A stretch of 64,000 bases of DNA, taken from Nigrospora sphaerica (taxonomy: Eukaryota; Ascomycota; Sordariomycetes; Amphisphaeriales; Apiosporaceae). Both the position numbers and the translations under genes were made by a program. Shown here piece after piece: positions 19,801 to 30,722 of this stretch; within the stretch, counting starts at the first letter, position 1, and every line of letters starts with the position of its first letter. Where the stretch lies: positions 3,720,001-3,784,000 of the forward strand of contig JAGVVL010000015.1 in assembly GCA_018287875.1 (NCBI GenBank), read 5' to 3'. The notes below the pieces were generated by a model, which was not told the origin of the DNA, ran no database searches, and was given only the letters and a program-made list of their open reading frames with translations.

Positions 19801-20430
19801 CGGAACTCGCTTGGCTTTTAGGGCGAGGGCCTTCGAGATATCTAATACCGACGCAGCGAAAATACAGGTTTCGTGATGCTCGTTCCGCCGCCGTCCTTGT
19901 CTTGCGAAGGCCTCGATCGCTCTCGCGGACACCTCTTACGCCTTCGGGATATTCGGGGTCTCCTTCTTCTCTCGGATTCGGAATCCCCCTTGAGATCCTA
20001 TAAGAAGCTCGCAAGCGGCCGCGTCGTACGAGACATGATGCTTTTCGAACCACGGTTTCCCTAGTATAAGGGGGTGGTTTAAACGCAGGATAACGTATCC
20101 GTAGACCCTCTGGGTGTAACCGTCTAAGTCTAATGTAAGGTATACGACTTCTTTTATTTTTATTCCGTAAGAGTCCCGTAAGCCCTTAAAGGACGTAGCT
20201 TCTTTCATTTGGTGTTCGTATACGACGAGGCGGGGGAGCTTAAGCTGTTACGCGAGCTCTTCGCTTATAGCTGCGTAACAGTCATATCCGGTGTTTACTA
20301 AGATAAAGATGAACTTTTCTATATTAGCAAGGCCCTCGAGAGTTAAGGCTGAGCCGTTTATAAGTTTCTCTATCTTCGGTAGCGACAGGATAGGACTATC
20401 GAGCCCTTAGGAACGACTTCTTACAGGGGC
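16854..20430 (-). pseudogene. Gypsy Pol remnants: protease, RT, RNase H, integrase (RIP-damaged)
   Basis: Minus-strand pol with many stops. Protease near 20310 reads VNTGYDCYAA, so the catalytic Asp of DTG is Asn (G to A, RIP-type). RT is best preserved at 19389-19123: RAAFHKIRIAAGEEWKTAF, then AYIDDVLIY. RNase H is readable at 18393-18100 (AYHSRKLNPTEFNYEIHDKE) but is interrupted upstream by the LTR insertion at 18456-18744. Integrase pieces lie at about 17900-16870 and align with 1100-170 of the first element. Function is lost. Confidence 0.85.
18456..18744 (+). repeat. Solo LTR, 289 bp, inserted in Gypsy RNase H
   Basis: TGTCACGGGG...CCTTGACA, flanked by perfect 5-bp duplications TGAGT at 18451-18455 and 18745-18749. 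Removing it and one duplication restores alignment with the RNase H region near 1775-1785 of the first element. The first 22 bases form a hairpin (TGTCACGG/CCGTGACA). Not homologous to the other LTRs in the window; orientation is arbitrary. The parent family is unknown. Confidence 0.88.
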
Positions 20431-20439
20431 AATCAGTTT

Positions 20440-21663
20440 TCCGACTCGTCTATGGAGCCCTCGTTTAAGGAGAGTTCTTGAACTCGCGAGACCTTCGTAG
20501 CTTGCACACGCGTCTTAGGGCGTTACGTAGGGGCTAGTCGACACTAACTAATGGAGTGTCCTATTATTCCGTAGCGGAGATAAGCGCCTCTAGTGCGACG
20601 CTTTTGTATCTCCTCTTCCGAGACCTATATAGCTCTCTTCCGGGGTTCCTTTTCCACGGGGGATGGGTTCTTCTTAAAGTTATTCCGCCTTTTTTTGTTG
20701 AACGCATTAACCCCAGTTATAATAGTGTCGCCACTTATATTTGTCGCGTGAGTAATTTACGTGGGGCTTGAGCGTCTTGTGGGGGGATTCGTGGGGTTTC
20801 CGTATATAAGCGAGTAAGTCGATTCTATCCTCGAGGCGGTCAGCATGAGGTGGTCTACCATCCGAGAGTATTCTTCCGATAGGGGGACTGGTATTAGGAT
20901 ACGCTTAAACTGATCGTTTAAGCTTCCTTCGAGGAACGTTCGCTTTACGGAGTCTGGCCAATTGATCCCCCCTGCCTCGGCGAGGACTTTCTCGAAGCTC
21001 ACATAGAACTCGTGGAAGGGCTGTCTTTTTGCTTGTTTCATCTTACGGAGGCGGGTAGTAACGGCTTATTGTTTATTTCGATCGAGGTACTTGTTCTCGA
21101 GGTACTCTAGGAACTGTTGTGGGTCCCTTACGCCATTTGTCCCTCCCGAGAGGAAGAAGGCGCTCGCGACTTTTTACGGAGCCTCTCCTAAGTTCTGGTA
21201 AATAGAGTATTAACAGTCTTGTGAGGACCCGATAACTTCGGCGTCTGCTTTTAGCTTGTGTTCCATTGACATCTTCCATACGGGGAAGTATGTTTTGTCG
21301 CCTTCGAACTTCGCGGGCCAGGCTAGAGGCTTTCGTCTCGTCCTTATGTAGATCTCGTGAGGGGAGGCCTGCACTGGAGGTGGAGTAGCGGCCCGTGTGG
21401 TGGCGACCGGTTGAGTGGCGACCGGTGGGTTTAATGGAGTGAGATCTCCTCCTGCGGCGCTTGTAGTCGTTGTCGGAGTGTTTCGTGAGGCCTCGCGTTG
21501 GTTTATATCTTGTTGGAGAGTCTCGATGGTCGCTTGCGAGGCTCGAGCGTCTTCCTCGAGCTTTTGGATTGAGGCTTTCATCGCGAGGACTAGGCGCTGC
21601 CATTCGCTTTCGCCTTGGGGCGTCGCTGCTAGCCTTTGGCCATCGTCGGATGGGAGGTCCATC
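20440..21663 (-). pseudogene. Gypsy Gag remnant (RIP-damaged)
   Basis: ATG at 21662 opens a frame to 21210 (acidic and Gln-rich coiled-coil, Pro/Thr-rich linker, then KFEGDKTYFPVWKMSMEHKLKADAEV). Homology with the first element's gag continues past stops to about 20757 (FEKVLAEAGGINWPDS against FEKTLAEAGGMDWADQ). The zinc-knuckle zone near 20550 is unreadable. At least three in-frame stops separate the segments. Confidence 0.8.
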
Positions 21664-21712
21664 TAGGGGGCCTTCTGAGGCGCTCACGCACCCCTCGGAA
21701 GGTATAGAAGGG

Positions 21713-21786
21713 ATCTAGAAAATATGTGAGGGGCTACGCTCCGTAGCACTAACGAAGGAAGCCGAATTGCAATCTATTTTCTAGAT
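21713..21786 (-). promoter_or_regulatory. Self-priming primer-binding arrangement in the second Gypsy family
   Basis: The same 12-mer pair as in the first element: ATCTAGAAAATA at 21713-21724 on the plus strand and TATTTTCTAGAT at 21775-21786, 50 nt apart, placed at the LTR/leader border and inside the LTR. The intervening U5 differs between the two families, so conservation of the pair points to function. Confidence 0.72.
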
Positions 21787-21922
21787 AAGGAGAGAAGAGG
21801 CTACATACTTCGGATTCCCTCACGAATGTCCGGTAAGTAGGGTCCGAGCCGTGTTCGGACTTCGCGCGCTCGGGCCACTCCGCGGCCCGAGCTTCTTCAT
21901 CGGGTCTTGACCCGTCACAACA
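21725..21922 (-). repeat. 5' LTR of the RIP-damaged Gypsy element
   Basis: On the minus strand it starts TGTTGTGACGGGTC (21922), or TGTGACGGG at 21919, with a CGGGTC/GACCCG hairpin. It ends CCCCTCACA at 21725. About 195 bp. The outer boundary is uncertain by 3 bases because no partner LTR remains. Confidence 0.75.
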
Positions 21923-21965
21923 ATAAATAGCTATTTAGCATCTTTAAAAAGGGCTAAACCAATAA

Positions 21966-22285
21966 TGAGACGGGGCTAGGGTACGTAAGCACCCAATGCC
22001 AGGGGTCTGATCAAGGACTTGCACCTATAAGTAGCCGTCCAGCTTCCACCGTAGAGATAAGACAACAACAAGACATGTTCACTTCCTTTTATCTTTTGAG
22101 ACCATCACTCGTAACCGTTTTGTCCCAGTTATTGTCCCAGTTGGACCTCACTTTTACTTGGGTGATAGACATACCCTTGATCAAGGACTTGCACGTCCTA
22201 AATCGAGGGCATGTCTATCACATTATCAGGGATCGACCTCACGACCGCGTCTTTCCACCAGGCACTACACCTAGTGTTTGTCTGT
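21966..22285 (+). repeat. Repeat X, unit B
   Basis: Starts TGAGACGGGGC and runs to the LINE junction after AGTGTTTGTCTGT. It has LTR-like promoter features: a TATAA at 22026-22030 and two copies of the 17-mer TGATCAAGGACTTGCAC (22008-22024 and 22178-22194). The second copy lies inside an 11-bp inverted repeat (GTGATAGACAT at 22162-22172, ATGTCTATCAC at 22211-22221). It may be the LTR of the long element that forms the unit, but no 3' LTR boundary or primer site could be fixed. No credible coding. Confidence 0.75.
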
Positions 22286-22368
22286 ACATAGCGATAACTT
22301 CACAACCACGACTCTATAAGCTACCGGATAGCCCGGAAACTGTCCCTAGGGCTTCATTTAGCCTAGAA

Positions 22369-23723
22369 ATGGTCGATTCACCACCCTCGAGGCAAAGCGC
22401 GGGTGGTGGGAGCCGCCATAGGCCCGCCCCACCCCCGAGCCGTCACCTCCGGACTCAAGAACACCATCGCCAGACAGCATTACAACACCTGGACGCAGTC
22501 CAGAGGATATACGCAGCACTATAAACGACTTTAAACGCTTCCTAGCTGGTGAAGTCAACATTGCGGCCTTAGCCGCAGCAGTTCAAGCCGCCATTCCGGT
22601 CCTAGAGACGGCGGCTAAGGAATCGGACAACCAGCCCAGCGTCGAAAGACGCATCAATGCTATCGAGAACACGCTGCAAGCTATCTATAAGGAAATCAAA
22701 GCTCCTAAGACGTACGCTGCAGCCGCTACTGCCCTTACCGCCGCCACAGCGCCTAGGGCCCCCAGGTAGCCAAGACTCTGCCTCCTCGACACGAACGGGA
22801 GGTAACGGTCAAGGCCGCAGGAACTGAAGGCCGCACCTACGAAGAGATCGTGCGGAAGGTTAACGCAGCAACAGGTAAAGAAACAGCAATAGCCGCACGG
22901 AAGCTTCCCAGCGGAGACTATGCTATTACCTGCAAGACAGCAGAAGAGAAGCGACAGCTGGAAACCGACCGGGCCTGGACTACCGAGGCCTTCGGAGAGA
23001 ACGCCTCTATCCAGAAGAGAAAGATCCTGGTGGTGGCCCATGGCATCAACAAGGAGGCCATAGAGACGAACCAAGGGCAGCTAGGAGTCCAACTCCGGAA
23101 CCAGCCCGGCGGCCCGATCGACGTCCTAGAGGCCAAGCTCCTCGCAACGCTAAGACCTCGTCTAGGAAGGTCACGGCCCTATATATTGCAGTACCCACGG
23201 TTCAACAAGCGGAACAGCTATGCCGAGACGGCCTTATTTGGCAGTATGGCTACTATCCATGCGAGCCCTTCGCCGAAGGAGCCCAGCTTAAGCAGTGCTA
23301 CCACTGCTACCGCTATGGACATATCGCCCGAGTCTGCCGCCACGCACGTAGGTGCGGGCTCTGCTCTTCAACAAAGCATGGCGATAAAGAATGCCCAGAA
23401 GCCGAGAATAAGAGCCGGTACTGCTGTCCAGCATGCCGAGGACCACACACTGCGTGGTCTAAGGAGTGTCCAGTCCGCCAGGAGCAGGTCCAGATCGCCA
23501 AGGCTACTTATGTCACGAGACCGAAGGGATTCGCACTGCCCTCGCAAGAACCCCTAAGCCAACAGCCGAGGACTGGCAGATAGTACAGCCGCGAAAGCGT
23601 CGAGCAACCAGCTGCCGCACTAGAAGCACTGGCAGAGCCCGCAGCAGAACCCACGAAGAGACAGACAACATGGACGTCGAAACACCGGAGTCAACACTAA
23701 ACAGCATCCACGCTCGACCATGA
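22369..23723 (+). pseudogene. LINE ORF1, unit B (frameshifted)
   Basis: Same protein as copy A's ORF1: Pro-rich start, conserved middle (22850 onward, KVNAATGKETAIAARK) and CCHC knuckles near 23300-23480. Breaks: a C5 run near 22434 where copy A has C6, a stop near 22766, a missing C near 23142 that throws the knuckles out of the KVNAATG frame, and TAG at 23581 where copy A has CAG. The last segment ends in TGA overlapping the ORF2 ATG (ATGA, 23720-23723). Confidence 0.83.
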
Positions 23724-26700
23724 CAACGCTAAGGATCCTACACTGGAACACGCAGAAAAGCAAGAAAGCACAGATCCCGGCAGTCGATGCCATCTCCGAA
23801 GAGTACGACGTCCTGGCTATCCAAGAGCCCTGGCGAAACCCACACATGCCGACCACTTACTGCCCGAGATCCTCTCCGTACTACCTTCTCTATGCCGCCG
23901 AGGAGGCAGAGCTTGCATCTACATTAATAAGAAGCACCCCCAGCGCAGTGGACTTATAAGGCGCAATCAGATAGGTGCAACATCACGATCCAGCTACCAG
24001 ATGGTCCTATAACAGTTATCTGCGTATACTCGCCTCCTCCTGGATCGATTAGCAGATCAGACCTGCCAGCTATCGAAGCCCTCCTTACCGGTCCCCAGCT
24101 AAGACGAACAGTCCTCGTAGGAGACTTTAACGTTCACCACCCTGTCTGGGAGGACACAACGTCCGACCTCATAAGGCAGCCGATAAGCTACTCCAGCTAG
24201 CAGAATCCTGGAGACTCCAGCTTATCACTCCCCCTGGAACACCGACATGGACTCGAAGAGGGTGCATGGACTCCACGATCGACCTGGCGTGGGCCACGGA
24301 CGATCTCCGAGCTGCCTACGACGGGTACGCCCCATATGCTGGATCCGATCACCTCCCCAGGTGATACGCGTGGCTGGACCTCAAAACGACCCCCAGAACA
24401 AGCCACGGCGCAGCTGGAAAACAGCTGACTATAACCAAGCGAAGGCCGAGGCGACACACCTTCCGCAGCCAGGGCTACTCGAGACACCGGGGAAATCGAT
24501 AGATACACCGAAACGTTAACTAAGGAGCTAACTCGGATAGCCGACCTAGTTGCCCCCTCCGCCACTCTAAGAGGAGAGGCAAGGCATGGTGGAACCACGA
24601 AATAAAAGAAGCTATAGAGGAGGAGAGACGAGCCCAGCGAACATGGCTATCCGACAGGACAGACGCAGCCTGGCGAGCTCTTCGGCAAGCATCCCTTACG
24701 AAAAAGAAAACGATCCGCACTGCAAAGACAGCGACCTGGAGAAACATGCTTCACGAGGCCTCTAGCCAGCCAGCTGGCGTCTGGAACATCGCGAGATGGG
24801 CCAGAACCGAAGGAGCCGCACCGCCGCTACCTCCAGCCGTCCCCACGCTTCATACACCGCGAGGCGAAGCAACGACCCATAAGGAGAAAACGGAGGCCTT
24901 CCGGGAGAGGTTTTACCCTCTCCCTAAGGCCATGCATACCGGCTTCCGTATAACAAACCGGCTCGCAGCGCCTCTCGACATCGACGGCGAGGTGACAGCG
25001 GAGCAGGTCCAAGACGTCTTAAGCAAGGCAGGCCAGTGGAAAGCACCTGGGCCAGACCAGCTTCCGAACGGATTCCTTAAGCGCTTAGGAAAGCCCCTCT
25101 TCCAGGCCTTAGCCTCCTTAGCGGAAGCATGCTGGCGTATAGGATACTATCCAACAGCGTTCCGCAAAGCAGTGACCGTTATCCTCCGGAAACCAGGAAA
25201 GCAGCCAAACGAGTACCACCAAGCCGGCGGATGGAGACCTATCGCGCTACTTAACACCATAGGGAAGGTGATCGAGAGCCTGCTGGCGCAACGGCTAGCC
25301 AGCTTTGCGGAAGAAAACGGGCTGCTCCCGGACGAACAGATGGGCAACCGGAAAGGCCGCTCCACGGAAACAGCCTTACGGTTGCTAACGGACCTAGTCC
25401 GCACAGCCTGGAAACATGGAGGTGCAGCAACCCTTCTATCGCTGGATATCTCAGGCGCTTTCGACTCCGTCGACCATGGAAGGCTCCTCGCTAACCTGCG
25501 AGCGCTGAGGGTCCCTATATGGACTATTAGCTGGATCCGAAGCTTCTTATCTAACCGGTCCACTACGCTGTTCTTCGATGGCCAGGAATCGGACGAGATC
25601 CCAGTCCCAGCAGGCGTCCCGCAGGGCTCACCCCTATCGCCTATCCTCTTCTGCCTTTATACAGCCGGTCTCTACAAGGCCCTCCGCGCTGTACCAGGGA
25701 TAGCTACTATAGCCTTCGCAGACGACACAAACCTCGTGGGCTTCGGCTTAAACCCAGAGCAGACCTGCGAGCGGCTAGAAGCTGCTCATAGGGTCTGCAA
25801 AGAATGGGCAGTCAGCCACGGCATGACCTTTGCAGTCCAGAAATATCACTTAGTCCACTTCTCTCGAAGACGGAAAGGTCCGGATACAAAGATAGCCTTA
25901 GAAGGTCACGAAATCGAACCAGAAGACTCCTGCCGCGTCCTTGGCATCCAGGTGGATAGACGTCTCCGCTGGGACGTCCATATCCAGTCGATATCGAAGA
26001 AGATGGCGACGCAGGTCTACGCTCTAAACCGGATAGCCGGCTCGACGTGGGGCGCATCTCTCCAACGAGCCCGCCAAGTCTATATAGCTGTCGTACGGTC
26101 TGCGATAGGCTATGGAGCTTCAGAGTGGCACCGCCAGATCTCGAAAAATCGAGCCAAGGCACTCAACGACGTCCAGACAGAGTGCCTCCGAAAGGTCACA
26201 GGAGCTTTCAAAGCCACGGCCACCGCAGTACTAGAAACGGAAGCTTACGTGTCCCCCTTAGACACGTGGCTCAACAGAAGGGTGGCGGCATCGGAAGAGA
26301 GGCTCCAACAGCCGCGTATCGCATCACTCATCCAAGCGAGATGCGATAGCGCAGCTAGATGGATCCTAACAAGACCGACTCGCCGGCGCAGACCGAAAGG
26401 CCCCGACGCTCCCGATCGTAAGAGGTGGCTAAACGAATGGCTAGCTGGAGACTCAGCACATAAAGCTGAGGAGAGAGACTGGCTTCAAAGATGGCAACAA
26501 GCGCAGCAAAATCGAACAGCACGAACCCCGGCAGCAACTAAGATGCCGCCAGACAAGCACGTCCTCAAGCTCCATAAGGGACTCCATAAGGCGGAGAGCT
26601 CCATCCTCGTCCAAGCGAGGACTGGCAAGATTAGGCTGCGAGACTTCCTTTTTAAGCGTAGGGTCCCGGGCTTCGACAGCCCCTGGTGCGTCTGCGGTCA

Positions 26701-26902
26701 AGGCAGGGAGACCGTCCGGCATATCCTCGTTTTCTGCCCACGGGAAAGAGAAAGACGAGAGCATCTCGTCCAAGCTCTAGGAGGACCGATAGACACGGAC
26801 AGGATGCTCGACACCCCAGGAAAAGCAGGAATTATCGCAAGATGGCTACTCCGCTCCGGAAGGCTGGACATGTTCCAGCTAGCGAATCAACTTATCAGCT
26901 AG
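23720..26902 (+). pseudogene. LINE ORF2, unit B; RT and C-terminus open for 718 codons
   Basis: Endonuclease region (23720 to about 24480) is cut by several single-base losses: the C run near 23936 shared by all copies, plus G or C runs near 23902, 24148, 24357 and 24495. From 24746 the frame is open to TAG at 26900. It covers the thumb-less N-terminal linker, RT (SLDISGAFDSVDH near residue 232, PAGVPQGSPLSP near 288, FADDT near 322) and the C-terminal zinc site CVCGQGRETVRHILVFC (26688-26738). The indels differ from those in units C and D, so a comparison of copies would show which are real. Confidence 0.88.
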
Positions 26903-27389
26903 GAAGCGGGCGCGCTGAGCCCGATCTCGGTATGGCAGGCCAAAGAGTAGATAGAAGCGGTACGACGCAGCGGAACCTAGGTTTTTCACCCGGCCGGACG
27001 TTAGCCCGGAACGGTTTTCCTAGGCTAAGATGCGCAGGGGTCCTCATGGCCTAAATAGGTCGCTAGGTGTAAGAATAATAATAAAAAAATACGAAGCCCT
27101 TAGCGGAATTCTTAATTGGCAACACGAAGATCAGAGTCCCCATCACACTAGATAAGAAGCAGACTAGTGGAAAGTCTCGATCAATGGCCACAGCGACGGA
27201 AAAAGCCGGGCTACTGCGCTTATTAACCGACGCAGTAGTATCTAAAGGCTGCACCACCTTAACAAGGATTCTGAGAAGATCGCACTAACAGCATTCTCCC
27301 TGAACGTCATCAAAGCGGCGGATAGCACTGATCAAGAGTCTCCACTATACGATGAGCATAAGGATAATGTCCTCCTAGGATTCTCGGAC

Positions 27390-30300
27390 GATACCCTACT
27401 AGACTTTCTACGGTCGCTTCGAGATGAGGTCATGGGGGACGATGGGGCTGCGAGCCGCAGATCAGGACTGCCCTTATCTCTCCAGCGAGGACAGGAGGTC
27501 CGACAACACGCTATCTCGAGTTAAGTCAACACTATATACAAAACAGTGGCGTAAAAGGTCCAACCTGTCGACGACTACCCTTCAGATGGTAGCATTCTAG
27601 GAGGCTCCACGTCTTAGAAAGGTGCAGTGCTGGCAGGAATCGAGATGCCTGCGAGAACAAAGGACGGGCTAATAAAGAATATGCAACTACGCTTCACGAC
27701 TATGCTATTGGGATAAAGGTTAACCGACGACAGATAGGCGGAAGTCCTTGATTAGCTTAAGACCTCAGAGCTCACACCTTAAGAAACGGCCGTCCTAAAG
27801 CAGATCTTACAGAATCGGGAAGCCTGTCTAGTATGGGACCCAATAGAGATAGGCTAAATCCAACACGAGATCTCACCCCTATACAACATTCGGACAGTAC
27901 CGTATATAGCATGGTAAGCAAAGAACGTCCCAATCCTTGGAGCGCTACTACTAAAAGCAATTGAGGCCCTGAAGAAACGACTCGAGAGAGGTTAGCTTAA
28001 GGAATGCCACGGACTATACCGCAACAGCTGGTTCGTCGTTGCGAAAAAGGACGGGAGCGTACGCCTTATCAATTTAGCTACACGCTTTAATGGTGTCACG
28101 ATTAAAGACGCGCTCCTACTTAGAGGTAGCGACGAGTTCGCTGAGCCCTTCGCAAACTGTCAGATACTCACCGGACTCGACTTATTCTCGGGATACAACC
28201 ACTGCGCACTCGCAGAGACCTCGAGAGACATAATAGCGTTCTCCACACCGCTTGGAGTCCTACAACAGACGACATTGCCGTAAGGATTCACCAATTCACC
28301 AGGTCACTTCATTCGAGTGATATCCAGGATCTTATTTGACATTCCCAAGGAAAAGGCCGATTTCTTCTTCGACGACGTCCCAGTTAAAGGACCCACGGAG
28401 CGTTATGTTAATCAAGAGCGCTTCCCTAGCATCCGACGCTTTATGCTGGAACATCTAGAGAACCTGGATACCGTGCTATTCAATATGGAGCTCGCCGGAG
28501 TTTCCATTAACGGCGCCAAGTCCTAATGGTGCCAGCGCTAGATCGAAATCGTTGGCTACATATGCGGTTCCGATAGCCGCAAGCCACCCGAAAGGAAGGT
28601 TATAAAGATCCGCGAGTGGAACGCCTATAGAGACGTCAGTGAAGTAAGGAGCTTCCTCGGCATAGCAGGATGCTTTAGAGCATAGATCAACCACTATGCC
28701 ATGAAATCGCAACCTTTAACAGAGCTACTATAGAAAGGAGCGCCCTTCACCTAAGGTCCTAATCAAGATCAAGCACTCAATACCTTAAAGAACGAGATCG
28801 TAGATATAGTTGCGCTTCGAAAACCAGAGTACGGTACCTATCAGTTCTACCTTAAGACCGACGCATCTAGTATAGGCTGGGGAGCTGAACTTGGCTAACT
28901 GATTAACGATAAGCACCAGCCAATTCGCTTCGAGTCCGGATATTGGAACGACGCTAAGAAGAAGTACGACTCCGGCAAGCAGGAGTGTCTCGCCATCGTC
29001 AGAGCCTTACGGCGCCTACGACTGTACCTCTTTAGCGCCGAGTTCAGACTAGAAACGGACGCTAGGACGCTGCGAGACCAGCTCAATAACTGTTTAATGA
29101 ACCTACTGCTATTAGCACCACTGACAAGGTGGCTGGCATATATTAAGCTGTTCGCTTTCGAAGTATACCACTTGCCAGGCAAGAAGAACGTTATCGCGGA
29201 CGTATTGTTACGCAAGGGCAGAGGACTATCCGACGATATCGACGACGCGAACGAAGGGGACATTGACGACTTTATTGACGCCAAGATTAACATAACCGAG
29301 CCTGATTAACAGAACCCACAGACAAAGCTGGCCGAGTATCGCCACTACCTAGAGATATTACAGCTGCCAGACCAATTACGAGACCCTACTACTCCCCACT
29401 TAAGGAGAGTAGTCACTACGTTTAAGATAGAAGCCACCCGCTTCTTTATCCACGAAGGAGTGATATTTCGTAAGGCCATAGCTAAGTCACCACCACGCAG
29501 AGCTGTGGAAAGCCTTAATCAGAAGAAGAATATCTTCGCCTAGGCATATAAGGATCTCGGACACAAAGGTCGAGACGCGACCTACAAGAGGATTGCCAAC
29601 TTATACTGGTGGGCTAATATGTACACTAATGTTAAGCAGTGGCAGTCAGAGTGCCTCCAATATGCGAAAGCCTCTGATTAGCGACCAATGGATACGTAAC
29701 TCTAGACGGAACCTACAGATATCCTTCAGACCTGGGTACTCGACGTACAGTACATGCCAGCTTGCTAAGGATTCACCGCAACTGTCGAAGCGCGCTGCGA
29801 AGTATTAGGTTACCTTGAGGCCATAGCATTAAAGAAGATCAACTCGGCAACCATCGTGCGGTTCATTAAGTCACGTATTATCTACCAGTATGGCTGCTTC
29901 CAGCGCCTCAAAGTAGACAACAGCCTAGAAAACAAAGGAGAGGTTATTAAGGCTGGCAAGAAGTTAGGCTTCATAGTCACACCAGGACCCGCCTACAGTT
30001 CGAAGACTCAAGGCTTGATCGAGAACGGGCACAAGAGTATTGCTAAGTCGCTAATGAAGATGACCGACGGGTCTGGCAAGAACTAGGTGGCGTTACTACC
30101 CCTAGTTGTGTGGGCCGACAGGACCGTGGTCCGGTACTTTGGCATGTCCTTATACCGACTCCTATACAGAAGGGAACCCTTGATGCCCTTCGAATTGAGC
30201 ATTCCGATGTGGCGGATCATGAACTGGAACGAAGATATAAGCTAAGAAGAGCTGATCACTAGAAGGGTGCGAATGCTAGAGAACCGACCTGCGGACATCG

Positions 30301-30722
30301 AAGCGACTTGCCGAGCGATCGTGTCTTAAAGAAAACGACGTGCGCAAGACGTTGATCAACGCAACAAGGCCAAGTTACGAAGTTCACCGCTGACGACTGA
30401 GCATCTGGTCCTTGCTTACGACTACGTCCGCTACATCGATATATCTAACGACCGGAAGCTCCAGTACCAATGGATGGGACTATACAGGATCGTCGAAGCG
30501 TTGCCTCACAACCGTTTCAAGCTCCAAGACGTTATAGGAGTCCCCATCCGAGGAGTCTTTCACAGCGACAGGCTGAAGGCCTTTAGGAAGGACCCCGACG
30601 GAACCTAGGAACCACTTAATACCGATAAGGATAGATGGAGTTAGGAGGACCTTTAAGCACCTATACCTGGTCCTGATTAAGACAAACCACCCCCGAAAAA
30701 AGGGGCAGACCACCGAAGAAAC
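27390..30722 (+). pseudogene. Gypsy Pol remnant of the DDVPVKGP type, unit B (RIP-damaged)
   Basis: Plus-strand pol of a Gypsy lineage distinct from the other two. RT: FVVAKKDGSVRLINLATRFN (28030), ILTGLDLFSGYNHCALAE (28150), then FFFDDVPVKGPTERY (28354). RNase H: YLKTDASSIGWGAELG (28850). Integrase: H-x3-H type LGHKGRDATYKR (29560), catalytic positions in LDVQYMP (29740) and LKVDNSLENKG (29907), and E in KTQGLIENGHKS (30005). Stops are nearly all TAG at expected Trp or Gln (FTxGPNQ, FAxAYKD, KNxVALL), the RIP pattern. No gag was recognised upstream; the LINE abuts the 5' side, so the element is truncated there. Its 3' end may be near 30950 (AGGGGACGTGTCG). Confidence 0.85.

Larger units (their letters stand above)
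14551..21922 (-). mobile_element. RIP-damaged Ty3/Gypsy chromovirus with nested insertions
   Basis: Minus-strand element with 5' LTR (about 21725-21922), gag (21663 to about 20400), pol and a C-terminal chromodomain (about 14730-14551). It aligns with the Gypsy element at 1-5040 domain by domain but is littered with TAG/TAA codons at former Trp and Gln positions and is AT-shifted. A pogo/Fot1 transposon (15004-16851) sits between integrase and chromodomain, and a solo LTR (18456-18744) sits in RNase H. No 3' LTR was found left of 14551, so that end appears deleted. Confidence 0.88.
22286..27089 (+). mobile_element. Tad-like LINE, unit B
   Basis: Same LINE as copy A, in plus orientation, from ACATAGCGATAAC to a tail AATAATAATAAAAAAA. 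Upstream is repeat X; downstream is Gypsy pol sequence not related to X, so the two flanks are not two halves of one target site. It has the longest open ORF2 section of the four copies. Confidence 0.93.

Noticed and set aside
21966..22285. Calling repeat X a proven LTR
   Set aside because: It starts TG (or TA), flanks the unit and looks promoter-like, but I could not find a matching CA end, primer site, polypurine tract or target duplication with confidence.
22075..22524. 149-codon open frame starting in repeat X and ending in LINE ORF1 (also at 35621 and 49167)
   Set aside because: It crosses the X/LINE junction and reads the LINE part in a shifted frame after a C-run difference. In the LINE-free X copy the frame ends elsewhere. 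A chance chimera.
25147..25563. 138-codon antisense open frame inside LINE RT, present in all four copies
   Set aside because: Shadow of the RT coding strand; same codon pattern in every copy, no independent protein features.
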